Origin: Legionella cardiaca
Lineage (GTDB): Bacteria > Pseudomonadota > Gammaproteobacteria > Legionellales > Legionellaceae
NCBI RefSeq assembly: GCF_029026145.1
Contig: NZ_CP119078.1
Location: 2,293,036-2,357,035 of the forward strand
DNA: 64,000 bases
Direction: 5' to 3'
Below the pieces are notes generated by a model. The model was given only the letters and a program-made list of their open reading frames with translations, did no database searches and was not told the origin of the DNA. Shown here piece after piece: positions 9,067-16,081 of this stretch. A program made the position numbers and the translations under genes. How positions within the stretch are numbered: the stretch's first letter is position 1; every line of letters begins with the position of its first letter.

Positions 9067-9113
9067 GTGTGCCCACGTTTCGCGCTTTGCCCTGAATCTA
9101 GTCTTCACTGGAT
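9067..9113. repeat. Dispersed repeat, family C, copy 1
   Basis: About 47 bp align with 29443-29490: both begin GTGT, share CGCGCTTT, then GAATCT-GT-TC-C and end CTGGAT. In this copy the internal hairpin has decayed. It lies between the LuxR regulator and the island. Confidence 0.55.
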
Positions 9114-9180
9114 AGAGCTCGTAAATGCCGTTCATGAAGCAAATACGGAGGAAGCAAATATAGCTTTAATGAAAACCTAA
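9109..9180 (+). other. Possible decayed gene 3' end
   Basis: Immediately after repeat C an open stretch reads W-I-E-L-V-N-A-V-H-E-A-N and ends ALMKT-stop at 9180. The composition looks protein-like and acidic, but there is no start codon or ribosome site, and the frame runs back into the repeat. It may be the tail of a gene truncated when the adjacent island formed, or chance. Confidence 0.2.
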
Positions 9181-9185
9181 ATATT

Positions 9186-10025
9186 CTAACTTAGTCCGTA
9201 AGAAAGTAATGGCTGTTCTTCATTATCAAAGTCTACTGATTCCGTTAGGTGCTCCAGTTTAAATTGATTTAAATAAGTAGTTAATGAATTTGCTAAACGC
9301 GATTCAGTCCATCCCAAAGCTCCAGCAATGCTATTATCTTTGTGGGACTTGACAGTTTCATTTATAGCATCCTGAATAATTTCGGCCACTTGACGATAAT
9401 CATCTTGTTCCAGATGGGATTTGCTTTTTATTACTCGACAGATTCTAGTCTTCATTATATTAATAGTTTTCCCTCGATCATCATGCTGAGAAAAAAATAA
9501 GAATTTGTGTCCAGTATTTATATAATCAGCTGTGATTTGGCCGATTTCATTTAATAAAGAATTAGCTGACTCTTTTTCTGAATAAAATTTTGCACCCAGC
9601 TCTGGGAAATGTTGAGTTAATGCGCTTCTATCCTTTCCTTTCTCTCTTCCTCTTCGAAATGTAATATCCGCTAGATTATTCTTTATGAAATCTAAAAGTG
9701 CATTTTGAAGAACTTGTCTGTATGGGTAGCACTCTGCCGTAAATATTGAGTTATTACCGTTTATACAATGTTCTATCTCAACACCTTCAATAATTTTTTT
9801 GCTGTATGAAGAAACATCATCTGTAGGAATTGAATAGTTAGTATCAAGGGCTGACTGATCATATTCGCTGGACTGTAAAATGTGTAAATTGTTATAGATA
9901 CCTTGAACCAAGAGCTCATCAACAGATGGTTTTAATTTAGAATTTCTGAGAAATCTAATGTTAAGCATGGAATCATCATTAACTATCTCTAAAGATACAC
10001 CTTTATACACGATATAATATGACAT
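9186..10025 (-). CDS. Unknown protein of the accessory island
   Basis: I do not recognise this soluble protein. I use the ATG at 10025 (279 residues, MSYYIVYKGVSLEI) because GGGG lies 6 nt upstream. The frame is open to 10079, with ATG 10070 possible, but that extra segment looks non-coding. The protein is mixed alpha/beta with a basic patch near FRRGREKGKDRSAL and a C-terminal helical region containing a helix-turn-helix-like stretch (GALGWTESRLANSLTTYL). No membrane segment or signal peptide is seen. It lies between the LuxR gene and the IS30-family element. Confidence 0.55.
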   Translation of the reverse strand: MSYYIVYKGVSLEIVNDDSMLNIRFLRNSKLKPSVDELLVQGIYNNLHILQSSEYDQSALDTNYSIPTDDVSSYSKKIIEGVEIEHCINGNNSIFTAECYPYRQVLQNALLDFIKNNLADITFRRGREKGKDRSALTQHFPELGAKFYSEKESANSLLNEIGQITADYINTGHKFLFFSQHDDRGKTINIMKTRICRVIKSKSHLEQDDYRQVAEIIQDAINETVKSHKDNSIAGALGWTESRLANSLTTYLNQFKLEHLTESVDFDNEEQPLLSYGLS

Positions 10026-10273
10026 TTTTTGCCCCAATTGCACCATTAATAACCATTTTACCTTGGCCATATTAAGCAAAAAATAAGTTATCTACGTAAA
10101 AATACGCTTTATAGAGAGGATTATTCCCTTAAGGTATAAAACCCGAGAATAAAAATTATAATTAATTACTTGGGACTATGCTCTTTTAAAGGCTTGCCAA
10201 TGATAGAAACTGTTAAGCTCATTTATAGCGCACCTTTTGTAATTACAATTACAACAACTTATTTTGATTTGAG

Positions 10274-10297
10274 GTGAATTCAAGTAATAAACGCAAC
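10274..10297 (+). repeat. Left terminal inverted repeat of the IS30-family element
   Basis: It starts GTGAATTCAAG and ends AAACGCAAC, and pairs with 11742-11765 with three mismatches. GAG directly precedes it. Confidence 0.85.
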
Positions 10298-10362
10298 TCT
10301 TATTAAAAATCAGTGGGTTAGCTATTATGCGCGAAACCTATCTGGTCAATAGGAGTTTGGCG

Positions 10363-11307
10363 ATGAGTCATAAACAACTAACCCGTGAACAAAGATATCA
10401 TATTTATGGTCTTTGGCGCTCTGGGTGTACACAAACAGAGATTGCTAAAGAAGTTGGAGTACATAAATCAACTATTTGCCGAGAGCTTTCACGAAATAGT
10501 CGTTGGAATGGCTATTTTCCAGAACAAGCTCAATGCTTTAGTGAGATGCGACGAAAAAGTGCACAAAAGCGAACTAAATTCACTAAAAGCGTAGAAGAAT
10601 TTGTACGTAAACATTTATTAAGAGATTGGAGTCCAGATCAGATTAGTGGTTATGCAAAGAAACATAATCTATTCACGATTAGCCATGAGCGAATTTATCA
10701 ACATATATTAAAAGACAAAAAACAAGGTGGGACTTTATATCTTCATTTGCGCCATCAATCTAAAAAATACCGAAAACGGTATGGCAGTCCTAAAAGAAAT
10801 AGCCCAATAAAAAATCGTATCTTCATTGAAGAACGACCTAAGATTGTGGATAGTAAAACTAGAATTGGTGATTGGGAAATAGATACTATTATTGGAAAAA
10901 ACCGAAAAGAAGCGATTATTACTATAGTTGAAAGGGTTTCTAAAATGACTCTTTGCAAGAAAATTAGTAGTCGAAAAGCAACAGTGACAAGAGATGCAAC
11001 TATTAGTATTTTAAAGCCTTTCGCTGATCGAGTATTTACTATTACGGGAGATAATGGTGTCGAATTTGCTGAGCATGCAGCCATAAGTCAAAGTTTAGCA
11101 GCGCAATTTTACTTCGCCCATCCCTATGCATCATGGGAAAGAGGGCTTAACGAAAATACAAATGGTTTAATTAGACAATATTTAAGAAAAGGTGCTGATT
11201 TTAAGCATATAGACGAAAAAGAAATTAATTTAATTATGGATAAATTAAACAATCGGCCAAGAAAAAATTTAGGCTATGCAACACCTAAGGAAATTTTTTT
11301 CAAGTAA
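10363..11307 (+). CDS. IS30-family transposase
   Basis: The 314-residue DDE transposase has an N-terminal helix-turn-helix (QLTREQRYHIYGLW, TEIAKEVGVHKSTICRELSRN) and a catalytic rnase-H-like core. The first acidic block is GDWEIDTIIGK, the second is TGDNGVEF and the third is the Glu in RGLNENTNGLIRQY, all diagnostic of IS30. ATG 10363 is chosen because AGGAG (10351-10355) precedes it by 7 nt; the frame is open back to 10327. The stop is 17 bp before the passenger gene. No frameshift or missing catalytic residue is seen. Confidence 0.94.
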   Translation: MSHKQLTREQRYHIYGLWRSGCTQTEIAKEVGVHKSTICRELSRNSRWNGYFPEQAQCFSEMRRKSAQKRTKFTKSVEEFVRKHLLRDWSPDQISGYAKKHNLFTISHERIYQHILKDKKQGGTLYLHLRHQSKKYRKRYGSPKRNSPIKNRIFIEERPKIVDSKTRIGDWEIDTIIGKNRKEAIITIVERVSKMTLCKKISSRKATVTRDATISILKPFADRVFTITGDNGVEFAEHAAISQSLAAQFYFAHPYASWERGLNENTNGLIRQYLRKGADFKHIDEKEINLIMDKLNNRPRKNLGYATPKEIFFK

Positions 11308-11324
11308 TCAAAACAGGGAATAAT

Positions 11325-11738
11325 ATGAATATTAATTGGAGTTATATTTTAAATTCGAATTTTTTCAGTATTACTATTCCAGCTGTTGTTACCATCCTAG
11401 GATGGTTGTTTGTTAGCTGGCAAAGAAACAAAGAAGCGATAAAGGAGCGTCAAAGAGAAATCAACATAAGCTATTTAATAAATGCCCATAGAGTTTTATC
11501 AAACTGGGTCCATAATGAGAATTTAACACAAGATGAAAAAGATCAAATTGAAGGTGTTATTGCAGATATACAATTATTGGGATCTAATAGAGTAATTAAT
11601 ACACTTAATAACTTTCTTGATAGTTATAATAAAGGTGGCGATCCAACTAGGCTACTTGATACGTTAGTTTCAGATCTTCGAAGTGAGCTTAACATGGAAC
11701 AAATTACTTCTAAGAGGAAGTTTTTTCGTTTTAATTAG
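11325..11738 (+). CDS. Passenger membrane protein inside the IS30-family element
   Basis: This 137-residue protein is encoded between the transposase stop and the right inverted repeat; its stop ends 3 bp before the repeat. One membrane segment spans about residues 12-30 (FFSITIPAVVTILGWLFVSW). A basic, helical cytoplasmic domain follows (RNKEAIKERQREINISYLI...), with a helical C-terminus containing the motif LIQLLGS-NRVINTLNNFL-like pattern (IADIQLLGSNRVINTL). GGGAA lies just upstream of ATG 11325. I do not recognise a family. Its location makes it mobile cargo, probably co-transcribed with the transposase; its role is unknown. Confidence 0.75.
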   Translation: MNINWSYILNSNFFSITIPAVVTILGWLFVSWQRNKEAIKERQREINISYLINAHRVLSNWVHNENLTQDEKDQIEGVIADIQLLGSNRVINTLNNFLDSYNKGGDPTRLLDTLVSDLRSELNMEQITSKRKFFRFN

Positions 11739-11741
11739 GCT

Positions 11742-11765
11742 GTTGCGTTTATTGTTTGAATCCAC
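11742..11765 (-). repeat. Right terminal inverted repeat of the IS30-family element
   Basis: It reads GTTGCGTTTATT then TTTGAATCCAC on the plus strand and is followed directly by GAG, matching the left flank. Confidence 0.85.
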
Positions 11766-11995
11766 GAGAAAACTAGACTATCCTCACATCTATTTAATCG
11801 ATGCATTTAAATTTTATTGTGAGAACTTTCGATGTCTCAATCTTTGTAATCCTCTCCTATCCATCCAACTATCACAAAACACATTAATATTGCACCTGTA
11901 TACTCAAACGACTACTATTGAAAGTAAACTCTGAACTCAAATAAATTTAACCATTAAATATTTTCATAGCTTACATAATACAAACTTTAACAAGT

Positions 11996-12346
11996 TTATA
12001 GAAATAAACGATAATCTACCTCAAATTTTTCGGCTATACGTTTTGCTAATTCTTTACCAATAGTTCTTCTTCCATTTTCCATAGCAGATAGATTGGCTTG
12101 AGATATATTTAAAATTTTTGAAAATTCATTCTGGCTCAAGCCCTCTCTATGTCGTAATCCCTTTAATAGTAATCCTGGCTCTGTATACTCATCAATTAAA
12201 TTTCCAAAAACATCCGCTATGCTTACATCAGAATCTTCGCTTACTCTATATTTTTCAATTACATTTACAGGCAATGCATAACGAACACCATGCCAAGTAA
12301 CATTTGCAATGTTATTAGTATGGGGCTTTTTCATGTGTGCCGGCAT
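11996..12346 (-). CDS. XRE/HigA-type antitoxin
   Basis: The 116-residue protein ends in a Cro/C1 helix-turn-helix: LKGLRHREGLSQNEFSKIL, then ISQANLSAMENGRRTIGKELA. The N-terminal half (about residues 1-55) is probably the toxin-binding region. Start ATG 12346 has AGAGGTG a few bases upstream, and it overlaps the upstream toxin gene by 32 bp, indicating one toxin-first operon as in HigBA-type modules. Such antitoxins repress their own promoter and neutralise the toxin. This is a stability or stress module of the island, just downstream of the IS element. Confidence 0.85.
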   Translation of the reverse strand: MPAHMKKPHTNNIANVTWHGVRYALPVNVIEKYRVSEDSDVSIADVFGNLIDEYTEPGLLLKGLRHREGLSQNEFSKILNISQANLSAMENGRRTIGKELAKRIAEKFEVDYRLFL

Positions 12347-12605
12347 AATACACCTCTATTAATTTTAATTGTTTATCAATAACTTCCCAGCAACAAACAT
12401 AAGTAGGGTTGCCTTTCATTAAATGACAATGTCGCTTATCCCCTACCATCCCTTTTAATTTTCCGTAATTCTTCCACCCACCGCTTGTGCCTGGTCCATT
12501 TTTCTCAAGATCCCGAACCAAAAGGAATAAAGTTGCTTTAGCAGATATAGGCAACTTTTCGATTTGTTTTGCTGCTTTTTTAGTTATTTTTATATTCCAG
12601 TTCAT
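12315..12605 (-). CDS. RelE/HigB-type toxin
   Basis: The 96-residue protein starts MNWNIKITKKAAKQIEKLP and has the small RelE/ParE-fold pattern: basic N-terminal helix with KQIEKLP, a central GGWKNYGKLKG-x-DKRHCHL strand region and a C-terminal strand KLIEVYYAGTHEKAPY. Family members are usually ribosome-dependent mRNA interferases. The frame extends to 12641, but the extra 12 residues do not fit the family, so the ATG at 12605 is used. It lies upstream of and overlaps its XRE antitoxin, and is divergent from the SIR2-like gene. Confidence 0.82.
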   Translation of the reverse strand: MNWNIKITKKAAKQIEKLPISAKATLFLLVRDLEKNGPGTSGGWKNYGKLKGMVGDKRHCHLMKGNPTYVCCWEVIDKQLKLIEVYYAGTHEKAPY

Positions 12606-12720
12606 ATTTGAAATTATATGACAAGTTTTGACATATATCAATAATTGATATGCGCCACAATAGACGCGATTAAAAAAATAAAACTATACTGAAAATATTC
12701 TATCTAGCAATCACACGATT

Positions 12721-13695
12721 ATGAAACAAAAAGATGAACTTATACGAAACCCGAAAGATATCGGTAGGCATATAGTTATACTTGGAGCAGGAGCTAGTCG
12801 AGCAGCAATTGGTCATAGATCACCCACTATGAACGAATTAGTTGAAACTACTGGAATTAAAACATTACTCGAAAGCAACGCATTTTCATTCTTTGAAAAT
12901 TTTGAGGAACTTTATTCCAACCTGAGTTCAGATGAAAAGAATCAAAAGCTGCTACTAGAAATAGAGGAAATAATCCATGACTATTTTTCAGGCCTTAATC
13001 TTCCTGCAGAGGCTACACATTATGATAGGATGCTACTTTCTTTGAGGAAAAAGGATTCTATATTTTCTTTTAATTGGGATCCATTTTTATTCGATGCATA
13101 TAAAAGAAATAGGCATTTAGGTAATTTACCCGGAATTTTTTTTCTCCATGGAAATGTTCGAATAGGTGCCTGTCCCAATCATTCTTATCGGTTCGGAGAT
13201 TTATACGGTATTTGTCCTGATTGTAGTACGCCATATTCAAAAGTTCCTTTGTTATATCCAATAGGAAAAAAAAATTACCAAAATAATTCTTACATTGCAG
13301 CTCAATGGGCAAGGGCTAAAAAAGAACTAGCCGAAGCTTTTACTCTAACAATTTTTGGTTATTCAGCACCTACATCTGATGTTGATGCAAAGGAATTATT
13401 AAAACTAGCTTGGAAAAATAGTAGTACACGAGAATTTGAACATATTGAAATTATTGATATAGAAGAAAAAGACGTGCTTTGTAGCCGTTGGGCTGATTTC
13501 TCTCCAACTTTTCACTTTCTCTATTGTAGAGACTTCCATGAATCACGACTTTGGAATTGGCCAAGACGCACATGTGAATCTTTATGGTATCCAATGGCGG
13601 AAGGAGTTCCATGTGAATCATTTCCATTACCAAATAATAAGCCACTAGATCAGTTACAAGATTTTATTTCATATATTTCGAAATTTGAAACATAG
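12721..13695 (+). CDS. SIR2-like NAD-binding protein with zinc ribbon, putative defence NADase
   Basis: The 324-residue protein has SIR2 hallmarks in order: Rossmann loop ILGAGASRA (residues 20-28), SFNWDPF with Asn118 and Asp120 (the N-x-D of the NAD site), and FFLHGN with catalytic-type His143. A putative zinc ribbon follows (Cys151-x2-His154 and Cys165-x2-Cys168), then the closing FGYSAPTSDVDA (212-223). Stand-alone bacterial SIR2-like proteins often act in anti-phage defence by cleaving NAD+, whereas others deacylate proteins. Its place in an integrase-bearing island, beside a toxin-antitoxin pair and followed 43 bp later by a small DUF551-like gene, favours defence, but this is inference. 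No clear ribosome site precedes ATG 12721. Confidence 0.8.
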   Translation: MKQKDELIRNPKDIGRHIVILGAGASRAAIGHRSPTMNELVETTGIKTLLESNAFSFFENFEELYSNLSSDEKNQKLLLEIEEIIHDYFSGLNLPAEATHYDRMLLSLRKKDSIFSFNWDPFLFDAYKRNRHLGNLPGIFFLHGNVRIGACPNHSYRFGDLYGICPDCSTPYSKVPLLYPIGKKNYQNNSYIAAQWARAKKELAEAFTLTIFGYSAPTSDVDAKELLKLAWKNSSTREFEHIEIIDIEEKDVLCSRWADFSPTFHFLYCRDFHESRLWNWPRRTCESLWYPMAEGVPCESFPLPNNKPLDQLQDFISYISKFET

Positions 13696-13738
13696 AACAA
13701 TTTAATAACATTACACAGTTAACTTAGGGAGAAAACAA

Positions 13739-13927
13739 ATGAAATGGAATTCTATGAAACAGCTCAAACCAGGAAAAGACGGACAATATCTGACTGTTGT
13801 TGCAAATTCTCAAATACAAATTTGTAATTACAACAAATTCAAAGATCAGTGGAAAAATGATATTGCTCCTTTAATACCTGTAACTGTAACCCATTGGATG
13901 GAATTACCTTCCCTACCAAAACCCTAG
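13739..13927 (+). CDS. Small DUF551-like protein
   Basis: The 62-residue protein begins MKWNSMKQLKPGKDGQYL and ends VTHWMELPSLPKP, the Trp-start and HWMxLPxxP end typical of DUF551, a short domain common in phages and islands with no known activity. AGGGAG lies about 8 nt before ATG 13739. It is 43 bp downstream of the SIR2-like gene on the same strand and is probably co-transcribed. Confidence 0.68.
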   Translation: MKWNSMKQLKPGKDGQYLTVVANSQIQICNYNKFKDQWKNDIAPLIPVTVTHWMELPSLPKP

Positions 13928-14050
13928 TTCTATCAATAGGGAATAAAAATTATTAGTAAGAAAATTAGTTACGGATTAAGGTTAAAAAGCTAATACTCCT
14001 TTAAATTTATTGACGCCGATTATTGTTCATAATTGTTTCAATTTAGTATG

Positions 14051-15070
14051 CTATAAAAACAGTGTTTCGATAGAGGCTTGCATCTCATCCTCACTTGGTC
14101 TGGCATAACGAAAAATTTCCTTTATCGAAACATTGCCGCTTAATTCCTGAGCAAAATGCACTCCATGTTTATCAGTGACTTTTTTTAAAAAAGTATGCCT
14201 CAGTTTATGTGGAGTAAATTCAAATTTCTCATTCTCAGGCAAAAACGCCAAAGCCTGTTTTAAAACTCGCTGACATATTCTATAAACATCTAAGGTTTGC
14301 AAGCGTGTTCCATAGCGTGTAATAAATAATGGCTGGTCTTCATGAGCTTGTCTTTTTTCAAGATATTGATCCAAATACGCCCTACTCTCTTGTGATAATG
14401 GAATTTTTTGACTAATGCGTTTTGACTTGTGACGCATTACATCGCACAAACCCTTTTGCCGATATTGTCTAACATTCAAAGAAACCACTTCGGACTCACG
14501 AAGACCCGTTCCAAGTAACAAATAAAAAAGTGCAGTTTCCATTAACGGGTTTTGATTTTTGCGAGTGCAACTTTTAATCCTTTGCTCACAAGCTGACTTT
14601 AGTCTCATTAATTGACGTGAAGTTAAACCATTCCAATCCGGTGCATCAGTTTGTAAATCTTTGACTTGGGCTAACGGGTCACCTGCTAATAAAGGGCGTT
14701 GTTGATGCAGCCATCTTCCCACATGACGAATCGTTGCCATCGTTCTATTAATAGAGGTGGCTTTATAAGGTTTTCCTGTTTTCTCAGAAATGGTTTTACA
14801 CAAATGCTTTTGAAAATGCTTGCTTACAGCCGGAGTCCAGCTATCCACCAAATCATGCCCTACTTCCATTTGAAAGAAATTGATAAATTTACTTAAGTCT
14901 TTCATCTTGGCTTGTTCAGTTTTCTCAGGCGCCCCTCTAACATGCACTGAGTAATAATAAGTCAACCAAGCAGAAAGTGAATTGGTGTCAAAATGAACAT
15001 CCAAGGGGTGGAAAATCTTATCTATCACAAACTTTCGATTTTTCGAATTTGGCTCATCCAGTAAATTCAT
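14051..15070 (-). CDS. Tyrosine recombinase / integrase
   Basis: The 339-residue protein has an N-terminal SAM-like core-binding region (about residues 30-130) and a C-terminal catalytic domain. Visible catalytic residues are Arg in GTGLRESEV, Lys in MRHKSK, His-x-x-Arg in HKLRHTF and the nucleophile Tyr in FRYARPS. The usual second His/Trp before the Tyr is Asn (LSGNVSIKEIFRYA), which some relatives tolerate. It would integrate or resolve the accessory region. A TATAAT promoter (15096-15101, minus strand) is followed by a 5' leader of about 20 nt, and a perfect 34-bp inverted-repeat site abuts that promoter. The gene closes the island on the right. Confidence 0.88.
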   Translation of the reverse strand: MNLLDEPNSKNRKFVIDKIFHPLDVHFDTNSLSAWLTYYYSVHVRGAPEKTEQAKMKDLSKFINFFQMEVGHDLVDSWTPAVSKHFQKHLCKTISEKTGKPYKATSINRTMATIRHVGRWLHQQRPLLAGDPLAQVKDLQTDAPDWNGLTSRQLMRLKSACEQRIKSCTRKNQNPLMETALFYLLLGTGLRESEVVSLNVRQYRQKGLCDVMRHKSKRISQKIPLSQESRAYLDQYLEKRQAHEDQPLFITRYGTRLQTLDVYRICQRVLKQALAFLPENEKFEFTPHKLRHTFLKKVTDKHGVHFAQELSGNVSIKEIFRYARPSEDEMQASIETLFL

Positions 15071-15095
15071 AGGGTCTCATTTTTATTTTTTCCCC

Positions 15096-15101
15096 ATTAT
15101 A
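15096..15101 (-). promoter_or_regulatory. -10 element of the recombinase promoter
   Basis: A perfect TATAAT on the minus strand lies 26 nt upstream of the recombinase start codon. The -35 region falls inside the adjacent inverted repeat (15107-15140). Confidence 0.6.
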
Positions 15102-15106
15102 CCCTG

Positions 15107-15140
15107 TTTGTGATGGATAAGGTACGTTATCCATCACAAA
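15107..15140. promoter_or_regulatory. Perfect 14-6-14 inverted repeat at the recombinase promoter
   Basis: TTTGTGATGGATAA (15107-15120) and TTATCCATCACAAA (15127-15140) are exact reverse complements around the 6-bp spacer GGTACG. The 34-bp dyad covers the -35 region of the recombinase gene. It could be an operator, or a recombination site with inverted binding arms and a short asymmetric core, as used by Cre/Xer-type enzymes. No T-tract follows, so it is not a terminator. Confidence 0.7.
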
Positions 15141-15215
15141 TAAAAAATATCTATGTGGTCTTTGTCAATAAAACTATAAATAAAAAAAAGAAATCAAACT
15201 ATTAAGGAAGTAATC

Positions 15216-15293
15216 ATGACCTCCATCCGTAGAATAAATATAAATCAATATTCGCGTGTTAAGCTTATTGAAGAAAAGCAGAAGCAGGGGTAA
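15216..15293 (+). CDS. Possible 25-residue small protein
   Basis: AAGGAAG (15204-15210) lies 5 nt before ATG 15216, and the frame reads MTSIRRININQYSRVKLIEE then five residues to a stop at 15293. A strong hairpin begins 5 bp after the stop. It could be a genuine basic small protein, a leader peptide, or the truncated start of a lost gene. Confidence 0.3.
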   Translation: MTSIRRININQYSRVKLIEEKQKQG

Positions 15294-15297
15294 TGTA

Positions 15298-15326
15298 CAG
15301 CTTGATGTGAAATTCACATCAAGCTG
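15298..15326. terminator. Strong hairpin downstream of the L,D-transpeptidase
   Basis: A perfect 14-bp inverted repeat (CAGCTTGATGTGAA and TTCACATCAAGCTG) encloses one central base. It lies 14 bp after the minus-strand transpeptidase stop and 5 bp after the small plus-strand frame. There is no strong U-tract on either side, so termination is plausible but not certain. Confidence 0.5.
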
Positions 15327-15340
15327 ATTTGCTTATTGAT

Positions 15341-15925
15341 TTAAGCAGCCTTATCGTCATCGGCGTAAGGAAGAATAGTAACTTGTGTGCCTATGGTTAT
15401 AAACTCTTCGTTAAGCCATTTTGCAGCACTCGGTAATACGCGGACGCATCCATGACTGGTATTAGCATAGGGAACTTCATATCCGGCATGGATAGTATAA
15501 CCTTGGAAGAAATACATGCAGTAAGGCATTTTTGCACCGCCGGTTGTTTCCACGGGATATTCTCCGGAACGACAATCGATTCCCTTTTTATTATATACAT
15601 GGAAAGTACCAACTACAGTCCTGCATGATTGACTGTTATTTTCATCACAAACATCTTTACCACCTGAAGCACTACCAGTCATTACCCTATTACCATCCGG
15701 ATCATAAGCAGCCCAAGCATAGGCACGTGGATCAAAAATAAATTGCTTTTTGCCTGTTGCTGGTGCCTTTTCGGGGAAATAATCTCTACCGCGTGTATCA
15801 ACTGTATAATGCGTTGTGCGATGAACCACGCCAACATCATCGGTAATATAGCAAGACTCATCACAAAACTGTGTACAGCCTGCAAGTACAAAACATAATA
15901 AACTAGCCCACAACAACTTGTTCAT
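15341..15925 (-). CDS. L,D-transpeptidase (YkuD) lipoprotein
   Basis: The 194-residue precursor has a lipoprotein signal peptide, MNKLLWASLLCFVLAGC, with lipobox LAGC and Cys16 as the lipidation site. The C-terminal YkuD domain shows HAGYEVPY and the catalytic SHGCVRVLP motif (Cys nucleophile). Such enzymes form 3-3 peptidoglycan cross-links or attach lipoproteins to the wall in the periplasm. Two extra cysteines before the domain may form disulphides. It stands alone at the right edge of the accessory island, with a hairpin at its 3' end. Confidence 0.88.
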   Translation of the reverse strand: MNKLLWASLLCFVLAGCTQFCDESCYITDDVGVVHRTTHYTVDTRGRDYFPEKAPATGKKQFIFDPRAYAWAAYDPDGNRVMTGSASGGKDVCDENNSQSCRTVVGTFHVYNKKGIDCRSGEYPVETTGGAKMPYCMYFFQGYTIHAGYEVPYANTSHGCVRVLPSAAKWLNEEFITIGTQVTILPYADDDKAA

Positions 15926-16035
15926 GGTAAATCATTCTCTCTTTTTGGTTATTGATATCATCAAGTTCTAGGTATTCAGCATACCTCATCTTAATTTTTT
16001 AATTCCTCAAATCCATCTAGACTACTTGCTTCCTG

Positions 16036-16072
16036 GGATTATTGTCGCGGCCTGCCCTACGAACAATAATCC
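16036..16072 (-). terminator. Hairpin after ettA
   Basis: The arms GGATTATTGT (16036-16045) and ACAATAATCC (16063-16072) form a perfect 10-bp stem with a 17-nt loop, starting 9 bp after the ettA stop on the minus strand. The U-tract is poor, so termination efficiency is uncertain. Confidence 0.4.
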
Positions 16073-16081
16073 TAAATACAA

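Larger units (their letters stand above)
10274..11765 (+). mobile_element. IS30-family insertion sequence carrying a passenger gene
   Basis: The element is bounded by 24-bp terminal inverted repeats (10274-10297 and 11742-11765; 21 of 24 positions match, inner end GTTGCGTTTATT). Both flanks are GAG (10271-10273 and 11766-11768), consistent with a 3-bp target duplication of the size made by IS30 elements. At 1492 bp it is longer than usual for the family because a second gene follows the transposase inside the repeats. The transposase appears intact, so the element could still be active. Confidence 0.88.

Noticed and set aside
10237-10254. Palindrome TTGTAATT-AC-AATTACAA upstream of the IS30-family element
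   Set aside because: IS30 elements can target palindromes, but the insertion point lies 17 bp away, and AT-rich DNA yields such dyads easily.
11766-11995. Region between the IS right end and the antitoxin gene
   Set aside because: Only short frames without starts or protein-like composition are seen; no feature could be supported.
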